5,194 nucleotides of DNA, taken from the NCBI GenBank assembly GCA_023664325.1, contig JAMPFS010000103.1, positions 1 through 5,194 of the forward strand. Direction: 5' to 3'. A model generated the notes under the pieces. That model made no database searches, was not told where the DNA came from, and saw nothing but the letters and a program-made list of their open reading frames with translations. Below, in pieces: positions 1 through 5,194 of the stretch. How positions within the stretch are numbered: the first letter of the stretch is position 1; every line of letters begins with the position of its first letter. Source of the stretch: Clostridium sp. (lineage in GTDB: Bacteria > Bacillota > Clostridia > Lachnospirales > Lachnospiraceae). The position numbers and the translations under genes are program-made.

Positions 1-807
1 CCCCCAATACTTCTGTAAAGTTTTTGACAACGTTCCCCCCGCCTGTGTGAGCAGCCGCAAATTTTCTAACTCTGAAATCTTCACTTGAAGTTTTTTCATG
101 CATTCAAATGTATAGGGAACGCCGGCCAGAATCGTAACACCATATTCTTCCATATGGCGCCAGAAGGCGGGCTGAACAACACTCATCTTCGTCAAAAGAA
201 TGCTCCCGCCCGAAGCAAGAAGCGTATTAATCACAGACAAACCATATGTATAACTAATCGGAAGGGAAGTAATCCCACGGTCGCGTTGTGTTATTTTCAT
301 GTAACAACAAATTGATATCGTATTTGACAAAATATTTTTATAAGATAATCTTACCAATTTGGGTTTTCCGGTTGAGCCGGATGTTGGCAGCAAAACAGCC
401 AAATCCGGATGCAAATTGATTACTTCTTCTACTCTTTTCCGAAGCAGCACATATCCAAAAAGCAACACGTCCCTCTCATATCCATATAATCCGCCTATCA
501 AGCTTTCACATTCCCCAGATGATATCCATATATAATCCGGCTGATATTCTTTTATGATATACTCCCCCAGGGCACTCTCCTGCACAGATGGGACCAAAAT
601 AGGAACTACACGATTCAGCAGACACGAAATATAGGCAACAACACTCCCGATATCATTATTCACAAACATACAGACTAATGCTCTCCCTTTTATATGCGAA
701 ACAAATGCTTTCTGCATATCATCCAATTTGCGATAACTGTATGCTTCCCCCTTCTCTGTAATGACTTCCGGCAAATCACAAAAATCATTAAAATTCCATA
801 GCGTCAT
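1..807 (-). CDS. AMP-binding acyl ligase (ANL superfamily), N-terminal part, cut by window edge
   Basis: The frame is open from an ATG at 807 to the left edge, giving 269 residues of a protein whose family is usually about 450-550 residues. Residues 142-150 read TSGSTGKPK, the phosphate-binding A3 loop of adenylate-forming enzymes. Further family-like segments are LPISYTYGLS (182-191), GVPYTFE (229-235) and LLTQAGG (252-258), the last in the usual A5 region. Such enzymes use ATP to make an acyl-adenylate and transfer the acyl group to a thiol. The gene beside a stand-alone carrier protein suggests that the acceptor is that carrier's phosphopantetheine. The start overlaps the carrier stop as ATGA, with GGGGAG five bases upstream (813-818), so translation is probably coupled. 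No signal peptide or membrane segment is seen, so it should be cytoplasmic. The substrate cannot be read, because part of the binding pocket and the catalytic C-terminal lysine lie outside the window. Family assignment is firm; specificity is unknown. Confidence 0.93.
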   Translation of the reverse strand, partial: MTLWNFNDFCDLPEVITEKGEAYSYRKLDDMQKAFVSHIKGRALVCMFVNNDIGSVVAYISCLLNRVVPILVPSVQESALGEYIIKEYQPDYIWISSGECESLIGGLYGYERDVLLFGYVLLRKRVEEVINLHPDLAVLLPTSGSTGKPKLVRLSYKNILSNTISICCYMKITQRDRGITSLPISYTYGLSVINTLLASGGSILLTKMSVVQPAFWRHMEEYGVTILAGVPYTFECMKKLQVKISELENLRLLTQAGGTLSKTLQKYWG

Positions 808-1088
808 TCCATCTCCCCTGTCTCTTGTATCATTTTATTCACAAACTGCACAAAAGCTCCAACCGTCTCGAATGCCTGAAGGCTTTCCTCCGAATCTTCC
901 GCATCAAATGAAAATTTCTCTTCTGCCGCAACCAAAAGCTGCATTGTTAAAATAGAATCAAAATTTAAATCTTCAAAAAATCGTGTTCCTTTTTCTATTG
1001 TGATATCTTCCTCTAATACCAATTCCCTTATCAACGCAACAACCGATTGGAATACTGTATCTGTATCTCCCGCTATCTCTAATTTCAT
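804..1088 (-). CDS. stand-alone acyl carrier protein
   Basis: A 94-residue acidic protein with the size and helical pattern of a discrete acyl or peptidyl carrier protein. The attachment site is NFDSILTMQLL at residues 42-52; Ser45 in the DSI motif (usually DSL) should carry the 4'-phosphopantetheine arm added by a phosphopantetheinyl transferase. The following LLVAAEEKFSF matches the usual helix II, and a conserved-looking TVGAFVQFV at residues 75-83 fits helix IV. I chose ATG at 1088 because GGAG (1095-1098) lies six bases upstream; an in-frame GTG at 1100 would add four residues but has no good ribosome binding site. It lies 35 bases after the PaaK-like gene and overlaps the downstream ligase by four bases, so all three are probably one operon. 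It is probably a dedicated carrier for the two neighbouring adenylating enzymes rather than the fatty-acid AcpP, because no fatty-acid genes are adjacent and the sequence diverges from AcpP. Confidence 0.93.
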   Translation of the reverse strand: MKLEIAGDTDTVFQSVVALIRELVLEEDITIEKGTRFFEDLNFDSILTMQLLVAAEEKFSFDAEDSEESLQAFETVGAFVQFVNKMIQETGEME

Positions 1089-1123
1089 CCTCTTCTCCAC
1101 TTTTTGTACACGAAATCCTCAAA

Positions 1124-2329
1124 CTATCCAAAGCTCACTGTAAAAAACTTTCTCTTTCCAGTAATATCCGGAAATAAATTATCATAATAATGAAAATCAT
1201 AAGATGCATTTCTGAGTTCTGCATGACCGATATTATCCACAAAAACTTCCTGTATCCCACTTACTTCTTCATCTACTGCGAGATTTACGCGAAAATGCTG
1301 ATAATCTGTCTGAATTATTTGGAATTGAAAAATACAGTTTTCTAAAACAGCATTCACGGCAACAACCGCACGCAAAAACACATACGGATTCACCTTTTCT
1401 CCATTTTCCATCAGAATCCAATCATCTCTTCTTCCTGATTTTAAATGCAAAATTTTCCCTTTATGGCCGCAGGAACATGTATTCTTCTCCAAAAAACCAA
1501 CATCACCGATACCATATCGGATAAATGGCATGGCATGGTTATGAAGCGTTGTCACATAAATATTCCCACACTCCCCATCCGGCAGCCGTTTCCCCTCATC
1601 ATTGAGAATCTCTACAAACACATTGTCTTCCATGCAATGCAGATTGCCTTGCGGACATTCATAGGCAATAGAATTCACCTCATTTGCCCCATATTGGTTT
1701 GCAACCGGACATTTGAAGCAATTTTGGATACGCTCCCTCAGTTCCTCCGTCAATTCCTCTCCTGTCATTTCAATATATTTCACGCTATCTATATCCGAAA
1801 GCTGATACCTGGCTTTTAACTGGCAGATCAGTTCCGCAATACACGGCTGAAGAAGCAGCCATACCGGCTGAAATTTCTGCATCTCACGATAGATTTCCAG
1901 AAGGCGTTCCTCTGTCAAATCATTTTTACTAAATTCTAACGCATTCTTCCTTTTCCTGCTCATTTCCTCGTCTATTCCTGCACGAGAAATCATATAAAAC
2001 CTGCATAACTTATCCCAAGTTTGTATTCCGTAAAAATAGTTCCGATAAAACCACAATGAAAACATAGAACGAACAAAATCTGAGCGCTGCCAATAGATTT
2101 CCAAATACTTTCCCGTCGAACCCGATGTATCCTTCCTCAAAAGCTTCCCTTGATATAAAAGAGGAAGATAACGAGGCGGCATTAGCTTGAGTGAATCCCC
2201 AACTAACTCCTCTTTCTCAAGCAAAGGCAAATTTACCAAATCCACATCTACATCCCTGTCCGCATTCCATAATTTTCTTCTTAAAAAATCTACTTCCCCA
2301 TATGCTTCTCTGATAAGGTTATCCTTCAT
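1124..2329 (-). CDS. PaaK/CapK-like adenylate-forming enzyme
   Basis: A 401-residue protein of the phenylacetate-CoA ligase/CapK branch of the ANL superfamily, close to the usual 400-450 residues. Visible motifs in order are the phosphate-binding loop DTSGSTGK (67-74), EMTGEEL (187-193), NQYGANEV (211-218), the adenylate-binding RYGIGDVG (271-278, with the ribose-contacting Asp276), the CxCG motif CSCGHKG (285-291), GRRDDWI (299-305) and a C-terminal DITGKRKFF (388-396) whose lysine (392 or 394) fits the A10 catalytic lysine. The motifs look intact, so it is probably active. PaaK proper makes phenylacetyl-CoA; CapK relatives occur in polysaccharide clusters and other members activate aryl or acyl acids for natural products. 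Adjacency to a carrier protein favours a carrier- or product-dedicated role over phenylacetate catabolism, and no other paa gene is present. The start at 2329 is chosen because GAGG (2336-2339) sits six bases upstream. A 41-codon upstream extension begins with TTG, lacks a ribosome site and does not look like ANL sequence. Confidence 0.92.
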   Translation of the reverse strand: MKDNLIREAYGEVDFLRRKLWNADRDVDVDLVNLPLLEKEELVGDSLKLMPPRYLPLLYQGKLLRKDTSGSTGKYLEIYWQRSDFVRSMFSLWFYRNYFYGIQTWDKLCRFYMISRAGIDEEMSRKRKNALEFSKNDLTEERLLEIYREMQKFQPVWLLLQPCIAELICQLKARYQLSDIDSVKYIEMTGEELTEELRERIQNCFKCPVANQYGANEVNSIAYECPQGNLHCMEDNVFVEILNDEGKRLPDGECGNIYVTTLHNHAMPFIRYGIGDVGFLEKNTCSCGHKGKILHLKSGRRDDWILMENGEKVNPYVFLRAVVAVNAVLENCIFQFQIIQTDYQHFRVNLAVDEEVSGIQEVFVDNIGHAELRNASYDFHYYDNLFPDITGKRKFFTVSFG

Positions 2330-2468
2330 CGTAATCCTCATTTCTAAGCAGCTTGTTGCGAAGAGGCGATGAGAAATCTGCATATGCAGTCTCTTATTAC
2401 CGTCAGCAGAATGATACCGCTGACACACAATTATGCGCATCAACGATATCAAAAGTCCACTAACATTC
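2330..2468 (-). promoter_or_regulatory. 139-bp gap with candidate promoter and two dyads before the PaaK-like gene
   Basis: Read on the minus strand, TGGACT (2454-2459) and CATAAT (2430-2435) are 18 bases apart and could be weak -35 and -10 boxes, giving a start near 2423. The dyad GTCAGC...GCTGAC (2402-2407 and 2419-2424, 11-base loop) would then lie at the 5' end of the transcript. A second, perfect 12-bp palindrome CTGCATATGCAG lies at 2378-2389, and flanking GAGA/TCTC could lengthen it with a three-base bulge. No terminator with a U-tract follows the upstream gene, so read-through is also possible. No T-box or riboswitch consensus is recognised. The promoter call is weak; the dyads are read directly from the sequence. 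Confidence 0.3.
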
Positions 2469-3410
2469 TCAATCTGTTATCTTCTCGCCATTCACATAGA
2501 TTGCCTTGATTTTGTCAATATTATAGTTGATTTTGTTAAACGTGTAAGAATAGGTATATCTTCTATCTGCACCGTCCAGCTCTGTACCGGAACCATACCA
2601 GCCCTTCCAGCCTGCCTTCGTCTGTTCTTCCACAAAGTCTAACTCGATATCTTTTCCCTTCTTACGCTTCAACGTAACCTTCAACTCCTGCATTTTATGG
2701 TCTGTCTGTATATGCAGCCCAAAATACGAGATGGATAAGCTGGCGGAATCAGCAATCCGGTACTCTTTGCCCTTTGCATCGTCCTCAAACGCAAACCCAT
2801 AATTCTCCATAAGCTCATCAATCGGCATAGTTGTCGGTAACAGACCAACAAACATAGGATTTAACTCAGTATTAGGTGTATCAGGTGTACTATATGGTTG
2901 CAAGTAAATCTGATTTTTGCAATATTCACCATCTTCAAACTGAAATGGTGAATATGATGATTCAAAGTCAGCATATATAACCAGCTTGCCATCTGTCATC
3001 TTACATCTCTTCAGATTAAGCGTGCCGTCTCCAACCGGACACAAGTGAAATACTTCACCATAAGCAGCGGAATCATCAAAATCTCCAATAACACCAAGCT
3101 TCACATTACCACAAATCCGTTTCGCATTCCCTTGAAAACCACCTTGCTTTTCCACCTCAATCACACAAGCTCCTGTGTGGGTTTGCTCTGACCACAGTCC
3201 ATGTGTAAGGGTAAAAGTATAATCCCCGATTTCCAGCACCTGATGGTACTCCTTAAAGTATTCCAAATTGACGAACTGTTCATCCGCCTGTGCAGTCTGT
3301 GCAGTCTGGTTCTCTAAGACAGTGGTAATTCTCCCCACTAATACTCCCACTGCAATTGCTGCCACCATTTTACATAAAAACCGCCACCGCTTATTTTCTA
3401 TTCCGCTCAT
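2469..3410 (-). CDS. membrane-anchored extracytoplasmic protein, unknown family
   Basis: A 313-residue protein with a short basic N-terminus (NKRWR), one hydrophobic segment at about residues 11-32 (FLCKMVAAIAVGVLVGRI) and then a polar domain. The likely topology is a signal anchor with the rest outside the membrane; no clear cleavage site or lipobox is seen, and Cys13 lies too early for a standard one. The outer part alternates short hydrophobic and charged runs, suggesting beta-rich structure, and has cysteines at 82, 100, 124, 136 and 164. The ending, with IDKIKAIYVNGEKI at 298-311, loosely resembles the last strand of several Firmicutes surface proteins of DUF4179-like type, but I cannot assign it. 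GAGGGGG (3420-3426) lies nine bases before the ATG. It starts 40 bases after the secreted protein gene, so the two are probably co-transcribed and may act together at the cell surface. Confidence 0.85.
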   Translation of the reverse strand: MSGIENKRWRFLCKMVAAIAVGVLVGRITTVLENQTAQTAQADEQFVNLEYFKEYHQVLEIGDYTFTLTHGLWSEQTHTGACVIEVEKQGGFQGNAKRICGNVKLGVIGDFDDSAAYGEVFHLCPVGDGTLNLKRCKMTDGKLVIYADFESSYSPFQFEDGEYCKNQIYLQPYSTPDTPNTELNPMFVGLLPTTMPIDELMENYGFAFEDDAKGKEYRIADSASLSISYFGLHIQTDHKMQELKVTLKRKKGKDIELDFVEEQTKAGWKGWYGSGTELDGADRRYTYSYTFNKINYNIDKIKAIYVNGEKITD

Positions 3411-3450
3411 ATATCATATCCCCCTCAATATTTCTATTGTTTCAAAACAT

Positions 3451-4542
3451 TTATTTAGTATCGAAATAAGTACTTGGATTATTCGTCACGATACTATATA
3501 CATCTTCCACAGAACCAGCACCGGAAGCAGACGGTCCAAAGCTAAGCCCATCAGCACCGATAGTAAGCCCTATGCCAAGTCCCAAAGATAGCTTAGCTTC
3601 ATTTTTACAATGATAATATAATCCTGTCGCATATATTTTTTTCTTCCCTGGTTCACAGTCAAACTTCAAAACAAAACTCTCGTTTTCAATACCTGCCGCC
3701 CTATTCGGAAAAAACGAATAGTCCACCGCCATACCATACGGTGATGCCGCACGGTAATTCTTCCGTTCCTCTTTAAAGTTTTCATATTTATTGATACCAT
3801 CAGCATATTTGCAAGTGTGCAATGCCTCCCACGTATCCGTAAGACAGCGCGCATCCTTTACACCCAGGAATAAAAAGTCCGTTTTTCTGCATTTAGGTTC
3901 CTGCAGCCATGTGCAGGTATAGGCAACATTCACCTTACCGCCCTTTTTTCGTTGGATAAAAGCAAGCATCTGCTTCACCTTTCCGGAAGCACTCTTCTTT
4001 ACTAATGATTTTGATTTGGCAGATGCCTTAACTGCCCCAAAGATTGTGCCGCTTAGCATCTTATCCAATCCGCTCACCTGAGCCTCCTCGGCTTCTTGTA
4101 ACTCTTCACCATACACATCACCGATGAGCTCATCAACTCCAGAAGGAGACATTTCCTCAAGGGAGCCGTCTTTTGTATTTTCCTCATAATACATGACTGA
4201 AATGGAGTAGGAATACGCATCTTCAATTTTGTCCATGGTTTCTTCTCCCAGCAACTCAATATCCGAATCAAAAATCCCCATCGCATTCAGTTCTTTTTCC
4301 TTTTCCTCACTTAGGCCTGTCGTGGAACTATCATATTCCAACTGCAGCTTCCGGCACAGTTCGCTGTCCTCATCGTAATTTTCCAACAAATCATTTGCAT
4401 TCGTATCATAGTTTACAAGTGTATCGCTGCCATTAAACTCAACCTCACTGGCTCTTGCCATATTATATGATGTCATGGTTGTCACCATTCCAATAGCCGT
4501 AATAATTGCTGATATCTTCTGTACATACTTTTTCTGGAACAT
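3451..4542 (-). CDS. Sec-secreted protein with cysteine-rich C-terminal half, unknown family
   Basis: A 363-residue protein with a typical Gram-positive signal peptide: MFQKKYVQK, a hydrophobic stretch at about 10-28, and ARA|SE giving predicted cleavage after Ala31. Residues 34-165 are strongly acidic and probably helical, including GLSEEKEKELNAMGIFDSDI at 76-95. A basic, lysine/serine-rich linker follows at about 171-203. The C-terminal half holds six of the seven cysteines (210, 218, 233, 244, 286, 302; the other is 63), an even number that could form three disulfides outside the cell. Residues 309-343 are a glycine/serine-rich run of alternating hydrophobic residues ending before SVEDVYSIVTNN, which looks like paired beta strands. 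No lipobox, LPXTG or other wall anchor is present, so it should be released or held non-covalently. AGGAG (4550-4554) lies seven bases before the ATG. I do not recognise the family; a toxin, bacteriocin-like factor or surface-interaction protein are all possible without direct support. Confidence 0.87.
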   Translation of the reverse strand: MFQKKYVQKISAIITAIGMVTTMTSYNMARASEVEFNGSDTLVNYDTNANDLLENYDEDSELCRKLQLEYDSSTTGLSEEKEKELNAMGIFDSDIELLGEETMDKIEDAYSYSISVMYYEENTKDGSLEEMSPSGVDELIGDVYGEELQEAEEAQVSGLDKMLSGTIFGAVKASAKSKSLVKKSASGKVKQMLAFIQRKKGGKVNVAYTCTWLQEPKCRKTDFLFLGVKDARCLTDTWEALHTCKYADGINKYENFKEERKNYRAASPYGMAVDYSFFPNRAAGIENESFVLKFDCEPGKKKIYATGLYYHCKNEAKLSLGLGIGLTIGADGLSFGPSASGAGSVEDVYSIVTNNPSTYFDTK

Positions 4543-4549
4543 TTGATTT

Positions 4550-4554
4550 CTCCT
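4550..4554 (-). promoter_or_regulatory. ribosome binding site of the secreted protein gene
   Basis: AGGAG on the minus strand, seven bases before the ATG at 4542. It supports that start for the signal-peptide protein. Confidence 0.8.
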
Positions 4555-4561
4555 ATCTTTA

Positions 4562-4629
4562 ATCTCACAAAGCGCAAGGTTTACTCTACAAGGCGCACCT
4601 TTTGCCGTATACTGTACTGTATCTCACAA
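4562..4629 (-). repeat. direct repeat ATCTCACAA and a near-palindrome between small ORF and secreted protein gene
   Basis: On the plus strand ATCTCACAA occurs at 4562-4570 and 4621-4629, 59 bases apart. Between them lies ATACTGTACTGTAT (4609-4622), a 14-bp dyad with one mismatched pair, and AAGGCGCACCTT (4590-4601), an imperfect palindrome. These sit in the untranslated stretch just upstream of the secreted protein gene and could be protein-binding sites or RNA structure. Nothing identifies a regulator. Confidence 0.3.
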
Positions 4630-4633
4630 TAAG

Positions 4634-4688
4634 GCGTTCTTTTCAGTACTAAAACATACGTTGCCCTATGAAAAGAACGCTCTTTTCA
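4634..4688 (-). promoter_or_regulatory. three-segment alternative hairpin (attenuator-like)
   Basis: Read along the leftward transcript, segment 1 (4688-4681) is TGAAAAGA, segment 2 (4680-4669) is GCGTTCTTTTCA and segment 3 (4645-4634) is TGAAAAGAACGC. Segments 1 and 2 form a perfect 8-bp stem with a four-base loop. Segments 2 and 3 form a perfect 12-bp stem with a 23-base loop. Both use segment 2, so the two structures exclude each other. Segment 1 covers codons 11-14 of the small ORF, segment 2 codons 14-18, and segment 3 begins three bases after its stop codon, so ribosome position could choose the fold. No U-tract follows segment 3 (CTTATTGTGAG), so a standard intrinsic terminator is not supported. 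The same bases can also be read as three copies of TCTTTTCA in alternating orientation, i.e. DNA operator half-sites. Confidence 0.5.
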
Positions 4689-4720
4689 ATAGCCTCTCTG
4701 CATTCATGCTTCAAATACAT
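4649..4720 (-). CDS. small ORF, candidate leader peptide or signalling peptide (23 aa)
   Basis: An ATG at 4720 opens a 23-codon frame ending in TAG at 4649-4651. It is preceded by GGAGGTG (4726-4732) with a five-base spacer, the strongest Shine-Dalgarno site in the window, which is the main evidence that it is translated. The peptide starts MYLKHECREAI, is basic and mixed polar, and ends in a more hydrophobic SVLFIGQRMF; it has one cysteine and no clear signal peptide or double-glycine motif. Its codons 11-18 lie inside the alternative hairpin segments, and the stop lies in the loop of the larger hairpin, 106 bases upstream of the secreted protein start. This fits a regulatory leader peptide. 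The codons show no obvious run of one amino acid as in amino-acid attenuators. It could also be the remnant of a decayed gene start. Function is not known. Confidence 0.5.
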   Translation of the reverse strand: MYLKHECREAIEKSVLFIGQRMF

Positions 4721-4803
4721 TCTTTCACCTCCGCACAAAAACCAATGATACATCTGTTCTCTAACTGGGATTTTCTTTTGAATAATAATCACTGCCATAA
4801 AAC

Positions 4804-4817
4804 TCTTATCAATAAGA
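4804..4817. repeat. 14-bp perfect dyad TCTTATCAATAAGA
   Basis: Two 6-base arms, TCTTAT and ATAAGA, flank a central CA. On the minus strand the centre holds TTGATA (4807-4812), which could serve as a -35 for TATTAT at 4782-4787, but the 19-base spacer is too long for a good promoter. It may be an operator in the leader of the leftward transcript, or chance in A/T-rich DNA. Confidence 0.3.
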
Positions 4818-4866
4818 AATCAACCTATTCGATAAACATCTTTGCAATAAAACATCCTTTTAAAAT

Positions 4867-4895
4867 ATCTTACTACTGTTGCCATCTTTTGGCAA
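4867..4895 (-). promoter_or_regulatory. candidate leftward sigma-A promoter with dyad over the -35 box
   Basis: On the minus strand TTGCCA (4890-4895, five of six to consensus) and TAAGAT (4867-4872, four of six) are separated by 17 bases. Predicted start is near 4860, giving a leader of about 140 bases before the small ORF at 4720 and about 318 before the secreted protein gene. The dyad TTGCCA-tcttt-TGGCAA (4879-4895) overlaps the -35 box and part of the spacer, a usual place for a repressor site. This is the best leftward promoter I see upstream of the two exported-protein genes. Confidence 0.45.
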
Positions 4896-5106
4896 TCTCT
4901 TTTGAACAAAATGGACAATCTTTGTCATTTAATGGGAAGTTTCGGTTGAGAAATTTCTTTCTGCCTTTTCCTTTGGCCGATAAATGACCAAGATTATTGA
5001 AGGTTAAAATTATTTATTTGCAGCTGATGGGATAACAGCCGGTCTGAAATGGTATATTGATTATTCGCTGCGGAATTATTCCGGTCTGCAAACTCTAGGC
5101 AGTGTC
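4896..5106. other. intergenic stretch between divergent promoters, no gene seen
   Basis: About 210 bases with no credible gene on either strand. It contains CGGAATTATTCCG (5071-5083), a perfect 6+1+6 palindrome, and CCGGTCTG repeated at 5039-5046 and 5081-5088, 42 bases apart, which is four helical turns. These could be binding sites for a regulator of the rightward promoter. A plus-strand frame is open from 5008 to the window end but has no ATG, GTG or TTG start. No tRNA, riboswitch or terminator is recognised. Confidence 0.4.
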
Positions 5107-5108
5107 TA

Positions 5109-5125
5109 CTTTTGGCAGCCAAAAG
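5109..5125. promoter_or_regulatory. 17-bp perfect dyad CTTTTGGCAGCCAAAAG, candidate operator
   Basis: Two 8-base arms, CTTTTGGC and GCCAAAAG, flank a single central A. The centre (5117) is about 65 bases before the predicted start of the rightward promoter, close to where class I activators bind. The half-site CTTTTGGCA also occurs at 4886-4894, within the dyad of the leftward promoter, so one regulator may act on both. Confidence 0.45.
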
Positions 5126-5146
5126 CACCACAGCTCATTGATTTTA

Positions 5147-5175
5147 CTGACATTTTTGGCTATTTATGGTATACT
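5147..5175 (+). promoter_or_regulatory. near-consensus rightward sigma-A promoter at the window edge
   Basis: CTGACA (5147-5152, five of six) and TATACT (5170-5175, five of six) are 17 bases apart, and TGG directly before the -10 box gives an extended -10 element. Predicted transcription start is near 5182. It should drive a gene beyond the right edge, divergent from the minus-strand genes. Confidence 0.75.
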
Positions 5176-5194
5176 GGAAGTGCAAAGAAAAACG

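Noticed and set aside
1089..1100. GTG start adding four residues to the carrier protein
   Set aside because: GGAG lies within this stretch at correct spacing for the ATG at 1088, and no SD precedes the GTG.
1445..1819. Plus-strand 124-codon frame
   Set aside because: It lies wholly inside the PaaK-like gene, which has all family motifs on the other strand; it is a shadow frame.
2330..2452. 41-codon N-terminal extension of the PaaK-like protein from a TTG
   Set aside because: There is no ribosome site at the TTG, while GAGG sits six bases before the ATG at 2329; the extension also runs through the dyads and resembles no ANL sequence.
3666..4286. Additional minus-strand frames within the secreted protein gene (3666-3854 and 4074-4286)
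   Set aside because: They overlap the signal-peptide protein in another frame and lack ribosome sites and any recognisable sequence.
4634..4680. The 12-bp hairpin as an intrinsic terminator
   Set aside because: On the leftward transcript the stem is A/U-rich in the middle and followed by CTTATTGTGAG, not a U-tract. On the plus strand TCTTTTC follows, but no rightward gene precedes it.
4543..4900. T-box, riboswitch or CRISPR content in the leader region
   Set aside because: No T-box consensus, known riboswitch core or regularly spaced repeat array is present.
4661..4987. Plus-strand 108-codon open frame beginning with TTG
   Set aside because: The start lies inside the hairpin region with no ribosome binding site, the composition is low-complexity A/T-rich, and it runs over the leftward promoter and small ORF signals.
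5008..5194. Plus-strand frame of 62 codons open to the window end, protein-like in composition (ADGITAGLKWYIDY...)
   Set aside because: It has no ATG, GTG or TTG start and overlaps a near-consensus promoter and perfect dyads. It could be a remnant of a decayed gene, but I recognise no family, and an open stretch of this length can occur by chance.

Overview
The window looks like chromosomal DNA from a low-to-moderate GC Gram-positive bacterium, most plausibly a gut-type Clostridium relative (Lachnospiraceae-like). This is inferred from the A/T-rich intergenic DNA, strong Shine-Dalgarno (SD) sites before most genes, a typical sigma-A type promoter, and Sec-exported proteins without Gram-negative features. 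No marker gene fixes the taxon.

All recognisable genes lie on the minus strand, so the text runs right to left. The right end (4543-5194) is a 652-base non-coding region. It carries a near-consensus rightward promoter aimed out of the window, a candidate leftward promoter, several perfect dyads, and a 23-codon small ORF with an ideal SD. That small ORF overlaps three complementary segments that can form two mutually exclusive hairpins, an attenuator-like layout. The next two genes are a Sec-secreted protein with a cysteine-rich C-terminal half (3451-4542) and, 40 bases further on, a membrane-anchored extracytoplasmic protein (2469-3410). I recognise neither family.

After a 139-base gap with its own dyads and a weak candidate promoter comes a carrier-protein cassette: a PaaK/CapK-like adenylate-forming enzyme (1124-2329), a stand-alone acyl carrier protein (804-1088) and the N-terminal 269 residues of a second AMP-binding ligase (1-807), which runs off the left edge. 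The carrier and ligase genes overlap by ATGA, so they are very likely translationally coupled.

A plausible reading is that the ligase activates a carboxylic acid as an acyl-adenylate and loads it onto the carrier's phosphopantetheine arm, while the PaaK-like protein activates the same or a second acid. The product could be a small molecule or an acyl modification of an envelope component. Whether the two exported proteins belong to this pathway is not shown by the sequence; common orientation and the lack of a terminator make co-transcription possible. The most interesting item is the small ORF with its alternative hairpins upstream of the secreted protein gene.
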